Shown: positions 1-6,951 of the stretch, in pieces
How the letters are laid out: each line of letters begins with the position of its first letter
Position numbering within the stretch: the first letter of the stretch is position 1
Assembly (NCBI GenBank): GCA_000310025.1
Contig: FN649004.1
Location: forward strand, 3,424-14,784
Direction: 5' to 3'
Source: Ectocarpus siliculosus
Lineage: Eukaryota; Sar; Phaeophyceae; Ectocarpales; Ectocarpaceae
DNA length: 11,361 nt
Translations under genes and position numbers: made by a program
Notes under the pieces: model-generated
Database searches by the model: none
The model's input: only the letters and a program-made list of their open reading frames with translations
What the model was told of the DNA's origin: nothing

Positions 1-183
1 TTTGAGTGTCCCTTTTTAGGGTAAGTTTACCTGTGACCACTGGAATCTACCGCGTCGAGTTTTGGATCAGTACGGACATACGAAGGTACTGGGTAGAAGA
101 GAGATCGGAACGGTTTTTAACGTCAAGACAACAACAACAACAACAACGATACTGAGCTGAAGGCGAGGGCGCCTGGCGCCCGA
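1..183. repeat. 260-bp tandem repeat, copy A (left-truncated)
   Basis: This is the first copy of a repeat whose second copy begins immediately downstream. Both copies share, in the same order, a GAGTGTCCC block, a GGGTAAGTT block, a GAATCTACCGCGTCGAG block, GATCGGAACGGTTTTTAACG, an (ACA)n tract and the closing GGGCGCCTGGCGCCC palindrome (167-181 here). Identity by eye is very high outside the (ACA)n tract. The copy is cut by the left window edge. No reading frame of note is conserved, so it is noncoding repeat DNA. Confidence 0.9.
128..147. repeat. (ACA)n microsatellite in copy A
   Basis: About 6.5 uninterrupted ACA units lie at the same relative position as the longer tract in copy B. Confidence 0.95.
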
Positions 184-393
184 AGCGCGCAGAGGGAGTG
201 GAGGACTCCAGAATATCTGTCGTTGATTTATATTGACTTGCGGACCCCTCGGGGCCAGTTTATTTGAGTGTCCCTATTTAGGGTAAGTTAACCTGTGACC
301 ACGGGAATCTACCGCGTCGAGTGTTAGATCAGTACGGACGTACGAAGGTACTGGCTGGGTAGAAGAGAGATCGGAACGGTTTTTAACGTGAAG

Positions 394-446
<53 letters not shown>

Positions 447-479
447 ACTGAGCTGAAGGCGAGGGCGCCTGGCGCCCGA
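184..479. repeat. 260-bp tandem repeat, copy B
   Basis: This is the most complete copy. Its left 80 bp (from GAAGCGCGCAG) has no counterpart in copy A because of the window edge, but it matches the left part of copy C at 2671 (both contain ATCTGTCGTTGA). From 263 onward it parallels copy A from position 1, which gives a period of about 262 bp. Its (ACA)n tract is about 17 units, against about 6 in copy A. It ends with GGGCGCCTGGCGCCC at 463-477. Confidence 0.9.
394..445. repeat. (ACA)n microsatellite in copy B
   Basis: About 17 perfect ACA units. The length difference from copy A shows that the tract expanded or contracted after the duplication. On the reverse strand it reads as poly-Cys or poly-Val in spurious frames, which should not be taken as protein. 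Confidence 0.95.
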
Positions 480-1545
480 GCCTGGAGACCTTGTACACTC
501 TAATATAGTGACAGAACAACATCTCCATATCCATCCCCGTGTGTGTGTGTGGGTCCGCATTCATTCGACGTTTTGGTTGGATCATGATGACCCTACCAGC
601 TTCAACTTCCAATTAACCCAACAACGCAAGCCAACCCGATAGCTCTCGGTCCGACGATTACCACCCCCGTCACTTTCACTGCACTCTCTGCTTTTTTGAA
701 GCCACGTGCTTCTTCCGAGGCGCACCACAGGCGTAGCCTTTCCCCCAAGACAGTACAATACAAGTACTACACCAATCGGCAACCATCGATTTCCCGGCCG
801 GTGAGCACGTATGTATGTATTCATGTATATATTTACGGTATTGGTGGTTGCTGGCTCTGGTCTTGCGTTCACCTTGAGTCCCGTACCTACGGCCTTTGAA
901 TTCTCCATCCTCCCTTTCTTTGCTGCGCTCATTGGCAGTGATATCAAAAGAACATACCCGAATTTACTGTCAAATGGATCCCGAAGCCTTGATCCCAGTT
1001 TCCAGTGACCTCTCATGAGCCCGAATGTGTTTCTTCCCGTCACAACAGAGGATGAATGGTGGCTCGCCCCCAAGTCCCTTTCCAACTTCCCATCTTGGCC
1101 ACCTAACGAACGCCGCCTCAAACGATCTGTAGAGTTTGGTTGGGTCTGTCAGGCCAAAAGGTTTATTGTTTCCCGTTTCGCTTTTTATCGCATAGCCCAC
1201 CCCTAGACCGATCCGTCTCAAAAACCCATCTCGAGAGAAGACGAACGACAGTGCACGTCGTGTGACACCCGAAGCATGCATCGGGAGCGGATCGCAAATC
1301 GTGAACCCCAACCCCAAGTTTCAGCAGCTTCGGCCCTCTGCAAGCACGGCTCATGCAGCGGTAGGGGTATTCCTTACGAATTTAAATGTGAGAAGCCCGA
1401 CATGTCAGCCTGGAATGGACCCTGGCACCACATGAACATATGATACGACGCGATAGGCAATCCGATGAGCTAGATGCAACACACATTTGAAATTCAAAAC
1501 CACGAGCTGCCTATGGACATGTATGTGCACGTCCATCTACAACTA
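480..1545. other. gene-poor stretch
   Basis: I see no gene I can defend here. The stretch contains a short GT tract near 540-550, an ATGTATGTAT-type low-complexity patch near 810-830, and the interrupted plus-strand frame listed separately at 811-1206. Long open frames on the reverse strand (582-1121 and 970-1317) overlap the same bases, have no recognisable domain and look like chance. Confidence 0.5.
811..1206 (+). other. interrupted open frame, possible gene remnant
   Basis: One plus-strand frame is open for about 132 codons apart from a single TGA at 1006-1008. The part before the stop begins with ATG codons followed by a hydrophobic run (roughly residues 5-20, including FTVLVVAGSGLAF) that could be a signal peptide or membrane segment. 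The part after the stop is rich in charged and aromatic residues (it contains EDEWW). I recognise no family. The antisense frames are also open over much of this region, so openness alone is weak evidence. It could be a decayed small gene, an exon with an unrecognised splice junction, or chance. Confidence 0.15.
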
Positions 1546-1615
1546 CATAACTGCATATGCTCGCGTGTTGACGTGCGCTGGTGTTCTACGCCATATATAT
1601 GCAACTCGAGCAGAT
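1546..1615. repeat. 70-bp dispersed repeat, copy 1
   Basis: It matches 3621-3686 in direct orientation. The first 30 bases (starting CATAACTGCATATGCTCG) are identical, followed by five mismatches and one 4-base gap, and both copies end at CTCGAGCAGAT. It has no coding potential in common with its surroundings. Confidence 0.9.
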
Positions 1616-2670
1616 TTACAGCGAAAAAGGGTCCTGCGTGCTGCGCGCCACATCTTTTTTTCTTTTTGTGCGTTTGTTCTTGAGTGACCATTGTACACAT
1701 ACGATACATCCGGCTGCTGCTGCGGTTGCTGCTCGCTCGTGTGCTGCAATGGTCGTACGGTTATCGTAGTCAGGTTTAACAACAGTCTGCTCGATGGTAT
1801 AGCGGTAGCGGTGCGCATCTGTCGCGACGGCAAGCGCATTGAGATAATAAATAGTTCGTCCGTCGTGCTTCTAGTCTACACAGATAGTCGTGTTCTTCTT
1901 TGTTGCCACTTCATACCAGAAAAGAATGAGTCTCCACCAACTTTCGGTATCTACACAGCAGTTCGGAAACGACGACTATTTTTCGTTTGTCGTGTTTGTT
2001 GCTGCTGAGCGCATAACGGATGTCGCCGTTCGTTACACGTGTTCAAGCCTACGGTGGGCCATAGGGGTGAGAGTGAGTGTGTTCTCGAGAGTTCATGCCA
2101 TGTCTTCTCGAGTCTCTCTTCCTTAAGTCTACCTCTCTCTCTTCTCTAGGTTGCATTTAGGGTTCCAATAACATCGAACGTCAACGGCAATCGTTTTGCA
2201 TCTTATTGAGTAGGAAGCTACCCGTGTACCCGGCTGCTGCATGTGAGGCGATGGGCGTCGCCTCTTTGCGTCAAGCAATAATGCGCATGGCCCCTACGAT
2301 TCGCCGCACATGCAGTGCTGTGTGACTGCAGCTTCCAGCGGTGCAGAGCGGCGGCGGTGTTTTTCGCCGGTAGGGCCCCAGAACAACGCGGACCGCGACT
2401 GTTCCATTTTTTGGGGTCCCCTATTAACTGCCGGTCGCCCCGGTTTATCAGGGCAGGGGTACGATTTCCGGCGTAAGCGAGCTTTTCTTGCAAAGTGAGT
2501 TACAGCATATTCTACGGCAGCATATTCTACGCGAGGAGTTAACACCTTACTCGGGTAACGATACGCATCTGCCACGGCAAGCAGAATGAAGTACGTCATC
2601 ATGACGCTATTCCTTTTGTTTTTTTTTGCAATATTGTCCAGTCTATGGTTACTACCTCGCAAACCATAAT
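1616..2670. other. gene-poor stretch
   Basis: No supported gene. There is a short CTG-rich patch near 1710-1730, several short open frames in all directions, and a duplicated CAGCATATTCTACG motif near 2504-2532. A strand-symmetric open region near 2220-2500 gives protein-like but unrecognisable readings on both strands. Confidence 0.5.
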
Positions 2671-2908
2671 GAAGCGAGCGGAGGGTCCTGGACTAATAAT
2701 AATCTGTCGTTGACTTGCTGACCCTTCTTCGAGTCTATTTTATTTTCGTGTAACCTCTGTGGGTAAGTTAGCCTGTAACCACGGCGGGAATCGACCGCGT
2801 CAAGTCTCAGACGATCTACATGATAGATAGTACGGACAGACGAACAAGGTAGAGAGAACAGAACGAACGTTTTTTTTGTAATTAATTATGGAGACAACAG
2901 ACAGAAGA
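2671..2908. repeat. 260-bp repeat, diverged copy C
   Basis: It is a direct-orientation relative of copies A and B, about 2.4 kb downstream. Shared blocks in order are GAAGCG-GCG, ATCTGTCGTTGA, GACTTGC-GACCC, GGGTAAGTTA-CCTGT-ACCACG, GGGAATC-ACCGCGTC-AG, AGTACGGAC and GGAGACAACA near the end. The (ACA)n tract and the closing palindrome are lost or eroded, so this copy is older. Confidence 0.8.
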
Positions 2909-2956
2909 ACTGCGGGGTCCGTCCACGGATAGTTTTTGCAGCACTATGCAGCACTG

Positions 2957-3247
2957 ATGAAGTATTGGTGTACAAAAACGACTTCTTCATGGATGGGTAA
3001 TGAAACGTTTAAATTCAACTACTACAGTACAATAACTTACTGGAGTATTGAGGGTGCTCCTTGTTCTTATTCATGGCATGTACCCGCAGTAGGTGGCATA
3101 AAATGTATCGCATCATCAATATGCACAGCTAATAATGTTAGTCCACGACGACGAGGATGTCAAACGATTATTTTGGTTTCGGAAAGTAAGCTATCGGTGC
3201 CAACGCCGCCCGGCCACGCTTTCTGCTGTGGAGTAATCGAGCTTTGA
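2957..3247 (+). CDS. small open frame of unknown function (doubtful)
   Basis: A 96-residue frame from ATG at 2957 to TGA at 3245. The frame is open back to 2936, and a possible 3' splice site (TAGTTTTTGCAG, ending 2941) precedes it, so it could also be an exon. The product would have several Cys and Trp, many Ser/Thr/Tyr, and no signal peptide or recognisable domain. It is more AT-rich with A/T-ending codons than the surrounding DNA, which could mean a different origin or simply AT-rich spacer. It directly follows repeat copy C. No neighbour suggests a role. It may be chance. Confidence 0.2.
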   Translation: MKYWCTKTTSSWMGNETFKFNYYSTITYWSIEGAPCSYSWHVPAVGGIKCIASSICTANNVSPRRRGCQTIILVSESKLSVPTPPGHAFCCGVIEL

Positions 3248-3304
3248 AAATTAAAAACTGTTCAGGGAGTGGGTGTGATATCTTATGCCTACAGAACTCT
3301 TTGT

Positions 3305-3325
3305 CGTGCTCGGTAGGCGAGCACG
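3305..3325. other. perfect 8-bp hairpin
   Basis: CGTGCTCG (3305-3312) and CGAGCACG (3318-3325) are exact inverted copies separated by GTAGG. There is no T-run after it and no gene ends here, so a terminator role is not supported. Confidence 0.6.
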
Positions 3326-3425
3326 TGTCGCGGTGTGCACCGTCGACTTTACCAACCGCTACAAAACAGGAAAGCTTCAGACAGGCAACGCGATGATGAT
3401 ACTCGTCGAGTTGCTATCACAATAA

Positions 3426-3574
3426 CTTTATTGAAAGTAGGTCAACGCGGTGCCTTATTTACTATTTACTCAAATTCCGTTTACAAAAAAAGTTTCCTAT
3501 ATTGTACGTAGTATTTGAACCTACACAAATAGCACAGACCACCCAGGTTTAGTTTGTAGGTGCTCCGGGCTTTC
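3426..3574. repeat. local duplication, copy 1
   Basis: It pairs with 3746-3985. Shared blocks in order are CTT-ATTGAAA, AACGCG-TG, TTATTTACT, CAA-TTCCG-TTACAAAA, AGTTTC-TAT, CAGACCACCC-GGTTT and GTTTGTAGGTGCTC-GGGCT. No frame is conserved between the copies. Confidence 0.8.
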
Positions 3575-3620
3575 AAATATACGAGCCCCGTATGAACAGG
3601 TGTACGTGGCCTACCACCTG

Positions 3621-3686
3621 CATAACTGCATATGCTCGCGTGTTGACGTGTGTTGGTGTTATGCGCCATATGCAGCTCGAGCAGAT
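3621..3686. repeat. 70-bp dispersed repeat, copy 2
   Basis: Direct-orientation partner of 1546-1615, lying between the two copies of the 3426/3746 duplication. Confidence 0.9.
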
Positions 3687-3745
3687 AACGGTGTATGCGG
3701 CGGCAATTCTTTCCGCTCATCATTCATATATATATATGCATATGA

Positions 3746-3985
3746 CTTCATTGAAAAGTTTTTAACGCGATGCGTTCGATGCGTTATTTACTCAATTTCC
3801 GATTACAAAAGTTTCGTATGCGGAGTACCCTACCCAAGTACGTCAGACCACCCGGGTTTGTACAACAACAGTGCTGACGACTTGGTCGAAAGCAGTGGTC
3901 TCCATGTCGGAAGACCATATCTTGGAACATTCCTTGGGTAGGTGCAGCCAGCCCTGCACGCCTCGGTTTGTAGGTGCTCTGGGCT
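3746..3985. repeat. local duplication, copy 2, with extra internal segment
   Basis: It carries the same ordered blocks as 3426-3574, but about 104 bp of extra DNA (about 3860-3963) lies between the CAGACCACCCGGGTTT block and the GTTTGTAGGTGCTCTGGGCT block. A 10-bp inverted repeat, CCTACCCAAG (3829-3838) and CTTGGGTAGG (3933-3942), spans most of the extra segment. Confidence 0.75.
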
Positions 3986-4126
3986 ATTTTTTTCACAATT
4001 TTACGAATAACTTCAGGGAAAAGCGCGTTCCCTACCGACTGAAAATGTCTCTATTTATAAACAAGACCTGGGCGCGGGTGCGGCACAAAGGATGGACAGA
4101 GGAGGCGAGAGGAGGCACAGCAGTAT

Positions 4127-4147
4127 CGTTCGGTTTCTTACCGAACG
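4127..4147. other. perfect 8-bp hairpin
   Basis: CGTTCGGT (4127-4134) and ACCGAACG (4140-4147) are exact inverted copies with a TTCTT loop. Confidence 0.6.
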
Positions 4148-4191
4148 GGCCCGGAGATAAGAAACAAACGTCATATTCGGGTCGAGCCTCA

Positions 4192-4254
4192 ATTTCTTAA
4201 TTTCGCCCGAAGGACCCACCAAAGTTGGCCAATTTCTTAAAACGGATTTCTTAA
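4192..4254. repeat. three copies of ATTTCTTAA
   Basis: The nonamer occurs at 4192-4200, 4232-4240 and 4246-4254, all in the same orientation. The first two share the longer AATTTCTTAA. On the reverse strand each reads TTAAGAAAT. The function is unknown; it could be a cluster of binding sites or chance in an AT-rich patch. Confidence 0.5.
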
Positions 4255-4764
4255 TGCCTTTGGGCTGTCGCATCATCCTGGTTATCACATTTTCCTATTT
4301 TCTTTATTTCTGGCGAAGAAACCAACAACACACCAAGCCTTTATACGGAGCATTTTAAACCGACAGCTCGGTGGTGGCAAACATCAACGTTGATTATGGG
4401 GTTGGCTCTCCTGACCTTCCTCCCGATATTTGTGCCATTACAGCAGTACGTACAACAACAGCAGAGGGTAGCGCTGCCCGCGGCGGCGCGGGGGGCGACG
4501 CGAAATATCCACGCTTTCCCCCTAACAAAATATTAAAATGATGAGCGGGAGGTGGCGGCAGCAGCAGCAGTATTATAGGACGTTTCTTATTGGGCACGCT
4601 TCCTCAGCTATCCGTTTTTTCTTGTGTCTCGGAGATCATCGCCTATCTCGTGGGCCGGGATTGAGTTGAGTTTCTTAGCCCTCTTTTTATTTTTTGTAAA
4701 CGTTTGAGCTTTTCGGGCCCGTTCTGTACTGCAAAGTGGGGTCGACGGTTTTCCATGACGGCAC

Positions 4765-4791
4765 ACTATTCGTACGCGCCGTGCGAATAGT
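4765..4791. other. imperfect 27-base hairpin
   Basis: ACTATTCG (4765-4772) and CGAATAGT (4784-4791) are exact inverted copies. An inner ACG/CGT pair continues the stem after one unpaired base on each side. Confidence 0.6.
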
Positions 4792-4904
4792 CTCTCTAGA
4801 CCACACAGACAGAGTTGCAGTTTTCTTCCCTCTGCGAGAAGATACACGCGTGCGTTGTCTACATACCACTTTCGCAATAAAATAACACAGCAACAGTTAG
4901 CCAG

Positions 4905-4920
4905 TTTTTTTTTTTTTTTT
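4905..4920. repeat. poly-T run of 16
   Basis: Sixteen uninterrupted T residues preceded by CAG. It could be the reverse-strand poly-A tail of a retroposed sequence, a pyrimidine tract or slippage. No flanking target-site duplication is obvious. Confidence 0.9.
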
Positions 4921-5664
4921 CACTTCAAAATCAGCGCGCTCACAGCACTAGTGCCGTGTATTCCAACCCGTGGTCACACAGAAGAGCCTCCCGTCCTGCG
5001 GTACTTCGCCTTCAATTTTTAATGCGAGAAGAGTTTAGCACTCCCTTCCCTCTTGTGTACACACGAACTAGCGCTATACACTTGGTCAGGAGCGGAAGCG
5101 AGAGAAAAACTCCCTTTGCAAGAAACCTCTGACCTGACCTCTAGAAGGTTACGAGGCTACCAACCAGACCACCGGGGCGACCGGCGTATGTATGCAGATG
5201 ATGTTCATGTTTTACGTGTTTGCAGTTTGTAGTATTATAGTCCTTGACAACAAAGTGTATATGCCTATCTATGCGTCCATGTTGTGTGACCCCCAGAGTC
5301 CAAAGGAGGAGTGAGTGTCGTTAACCGCATGTAATACATAAATTGTAGGGGCGACATCAGCGAGGAAGAGTAGGCGAAACGAGGAGTGGAGGAGTGTCAG
5401 GCAGGCCAAAACCAGTCGAAGGGGGGGGCGCAATTTGTATCCCAAAGTACCTCCTCGTCCCTGAAGGTCATTCCCATCCGCGAGATACGAAACCGCCAGA
5501 ATCGGCACAATCCGAACAATCTACCTCCACGCACGAACACAAAACGGAGGCGAGTCGAAACACGCCCGCCCCACTTCTTTCACGCGCACCCGGCGAACGT
5601 TGGGTAGAGAGAAAAATACCGGCCGAACGATAAAGTACTAACGGATGAACTGTTCAACCGATTA

Positions 5665-5889
5665 ATGTCTATAGTGGAGGGATTATTTCTCGACGTACGT
5701 ACGTGGAACAGCAACTGTTCTTTTGTTCTGGTGTTCAACCCACCAATCGGTCCCCGCATCCACGCCTTTTTCAGCCTGAGAAAACTCGACCCCTCTTTGA
5801 ACTTTGAACAGATACCACTGATGATACTAAAACAGACCAACGCCTCACTTTCAAGCGCATGCACCCTGCGTATTGTGTTGCTAACGTGA
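5665..5889 (+). CDS. open frame of unknown function (possible exon)
   Basis: A 74-codon frame from ATG at 5665 to TGA at 5887. The same frame is open back to a TAG at 5605, adding 19 codons that also read plausibly (DELFNRL before the Met). The composition is balanced, with hydrophobic stretches (FVLVFNPP) and no recognised domain. A weak donor (AAC|GTGATA) at 5886 would leave phase 2, which fits the strong acceptor at 6344 and would join this frame to 6346-6630. The reverse strand is also open over 5580-5864, so coding direction is not proven. Function unknown. Confidence 0.25.
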   Translation: MSIVEGLFLDVRTWNSNCSFVLVFNPPIGPRIHAFFSLRKLDPSLNFEQIPLMILKQTNASLSSACTLRIVLLT

Positions 5890-6130
5890 TACCCCAGCCA
5901 TCAACCAAGAGCCAACACGGAAACAGGGCGTACCAATATTTTACCGTACACACGTATACATCACATCCACACAGGATCCTATATATCCTGTGTACTCGCA
6001 TAGATAGGTGCCTAAACGACGTATTCCTTGACCAACCCTGCTCATCTTGTCTTGAATGCACCATACACATACTTCTTGATGCACGACGCAATAGAGCAGC
6101 GTGTATGGAATATATATGGACTGCACATCT

Positions 6131-6168
6131 AATCGATGTTCATTTGGGCAATCGATATCCATTTGGAC
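6131..6168. repeat. two tandem 19-bp units
   Basis: The unit starts AATCGAT and ends in CATTTGG plus two bases. The copies lie at 6131-6149 and 6150-6168 with three differences. Confidence 0.75.
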
Positions 6169-6345
6169 TATTTTTTTCCTTATTAAAATAAAGTTGCACA
6201 CACACCAAAATAATGAGTGCTGTTGTGAACTTCTAACTATCGGCACCACCACAAATCCACAAACACAAATAAATTCTGTACCCGCCGCCCAACATCTTCT
6301 CATCATAGTCTATCCCTCTACACCCCACTTCTCCACTTCTCCAGC

Positions 6346-6630
6346 ATGTATCAGTGGGATGATCGAAATTATGGTTGGATATCTGAGCAAACGAATGTTG
6401 TTCTGGGCCACCATGTGCTATCGTCCCTACCGTTGTCAAGAAGGGTCGAGGTCATTATCCCGTACATGGCAACATGCCTCGTCGCCACGGAAAACGGTAA
6501 TTACGATGGTGACTACCACATCCATCCGCCACGATGCAGGGTCGTTTTTCTCCGCTCTCCTTTGGGGGGTCCATTTTTGTTTGCGACTAACTTTCTAGAA
6601 GCCGAAATCAAACCTCTGAAGCCAGTCTAA
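6346..6630 (+). CDS. 94-residue open frame of unknown function (possible exon)
   Basis: The frame runs from ATG at 6346 to TAA at 6628. An unusually good acceptor precedes the ATG: a pyrimidine-rich run from about 6309 ending CTTCTCCAG at 6344. So this may be an exon rather than a free-standing gene. The product is balanced and globular-looking, with VEVIIPYMATCLVATENG near the middle and EAEIKPLKPV at the C-terminus. No signal peptide, repeat or known motif is seen. A strong donor AAAA|GTAAGT follows the stop at 6656, which would make that intron lie in the 3'-UTR. The overlapping frame +2 (6101-6598) is also open, so the reading frame is not certain. The C-terminal EAEIK coincides with a DNA repeat also found in the frame ending at 6948. 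Function unknown. Confidence 0.3.
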   Translation: MYQWDDRNYGWISEQTNVVLGHHVLSSLPLSRRVEVIIPYMATCLVATENGNYDGDYHIHPPRCRVVFLRSPLGGPFLFATNFLEAEIKPLKPV

Positions 6631-6651
6631 TGGTTTGGTTTCGGCTCCTAG
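6595..6651. repeat. 20-bp inverted repeat with 17-base loop
   Basis: The left arm is CTAGAAGCCGAAATCAAACC (6595-6614) and the right arm is GGTTTGGTTTCGGCTCCTAG (6632-6651). They match as inverted copies at 18 of 20 positions; one of the two mismatches would be a G-U pair in plus-strand RNA. The left arm overlaps the end of the 6346-6630 frame, the stop codon lies in the loop, and the GTAAGT donor-like site follows directly. Confidence 0.8.
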
Positions 6652-6778
6652 AAAAGTAAGTCATGGGGTTGGTGAGCCCCTTCACTTTCACTTCCGAGGA
6701 GGGTGACTCCCCTTGCCAGCGCTACTCTCCGTCCAATCTTTGTTTCGCTTCATATCGCTCGCCACCCACATCCTGCAG

Positions 6779-6948
6779 AATGTCCCAGGGTCGACGAGTC
6801 CTTTCGTCACCCATACTCTGGCCGGGAGTATCCAGGGTCTCAGGAAAAAAATATTCAAAGTGTTCATTCATTCAGCCTGGGTCTCGCCCGACAATTTTTT
6901 CAAGAAGCCGAAATCAAGCTGACTACGGTGACACGTACAATAGACTAA
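6779..6948 (+). other. possible exon ending in stop, unknown product
   Basis: A good acceptor (CCACCCACATCCTGCAG, ending 6778) is followed by 170 bases that stay open to TAA at 6946 if entered in phase 1. The reading includes GREYPGSQEKN and ends FFQEAEIKLTTVTRTID. EAEIK is encoded by the same GAAGCCGAAATCAA string as the end of the 6346-6630 frame. A donor (AAAA|GTAAGT at 6656) lies 123 bases upstream. The other two frames are also open across part of this block. It may be a last exon, a gene fragment related to the 6346 frame, or chance. Confidence 0.25.
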
Positions 6949-6951
6949 ACG

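Larger units (their letters stand above)
3991..5607. other. gene-poor stretch
   Basis: No supported gene. It contains two perfect hairpins (4127-4147 and 4765-4791, listed separately), three copies of ATTTCTTAA (4192-4254), a GC-rich block near 4475-4505, a short CAG run near 4558-4570 and a run of 16 T (4905-4920). Overlapping frames at 5386-5633 on the plus strand are open and polar in composition, but they show no start context, splice pattern or domain that would make them a gene. Confidence 0.5.

Noticed and set aside
324-612. Reverse-strand frames with poly-Cys or poly-Val
   Set aside because: They are translations of the (ACA)n microsatellite in repeat copy B.
582-1121. 179-codon reverse-strand open frame
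   Set aside because: Long, but without a domain, splice logic or leader; it overlaps open frames on the other strand and contains a repetitive IYMNTYI reading of low-complexity DNA.
2218-2662. Reverse-strand frames of 91 and 122 codons with tRNA-like GGGTACGATTTCC on the plus strand
   Set aside because: There is no cloverleaf and no domain; open frames on both strands indicate chance.
6101-6598. 165-codon plus-strand frame
   Set aside because: Its first part runs through AT-rich spacer with many Cys/Ile readings, and its second part is the shadow of the 6346-6630 frame. It remains an alternative frame for that exon, but a weaker one.
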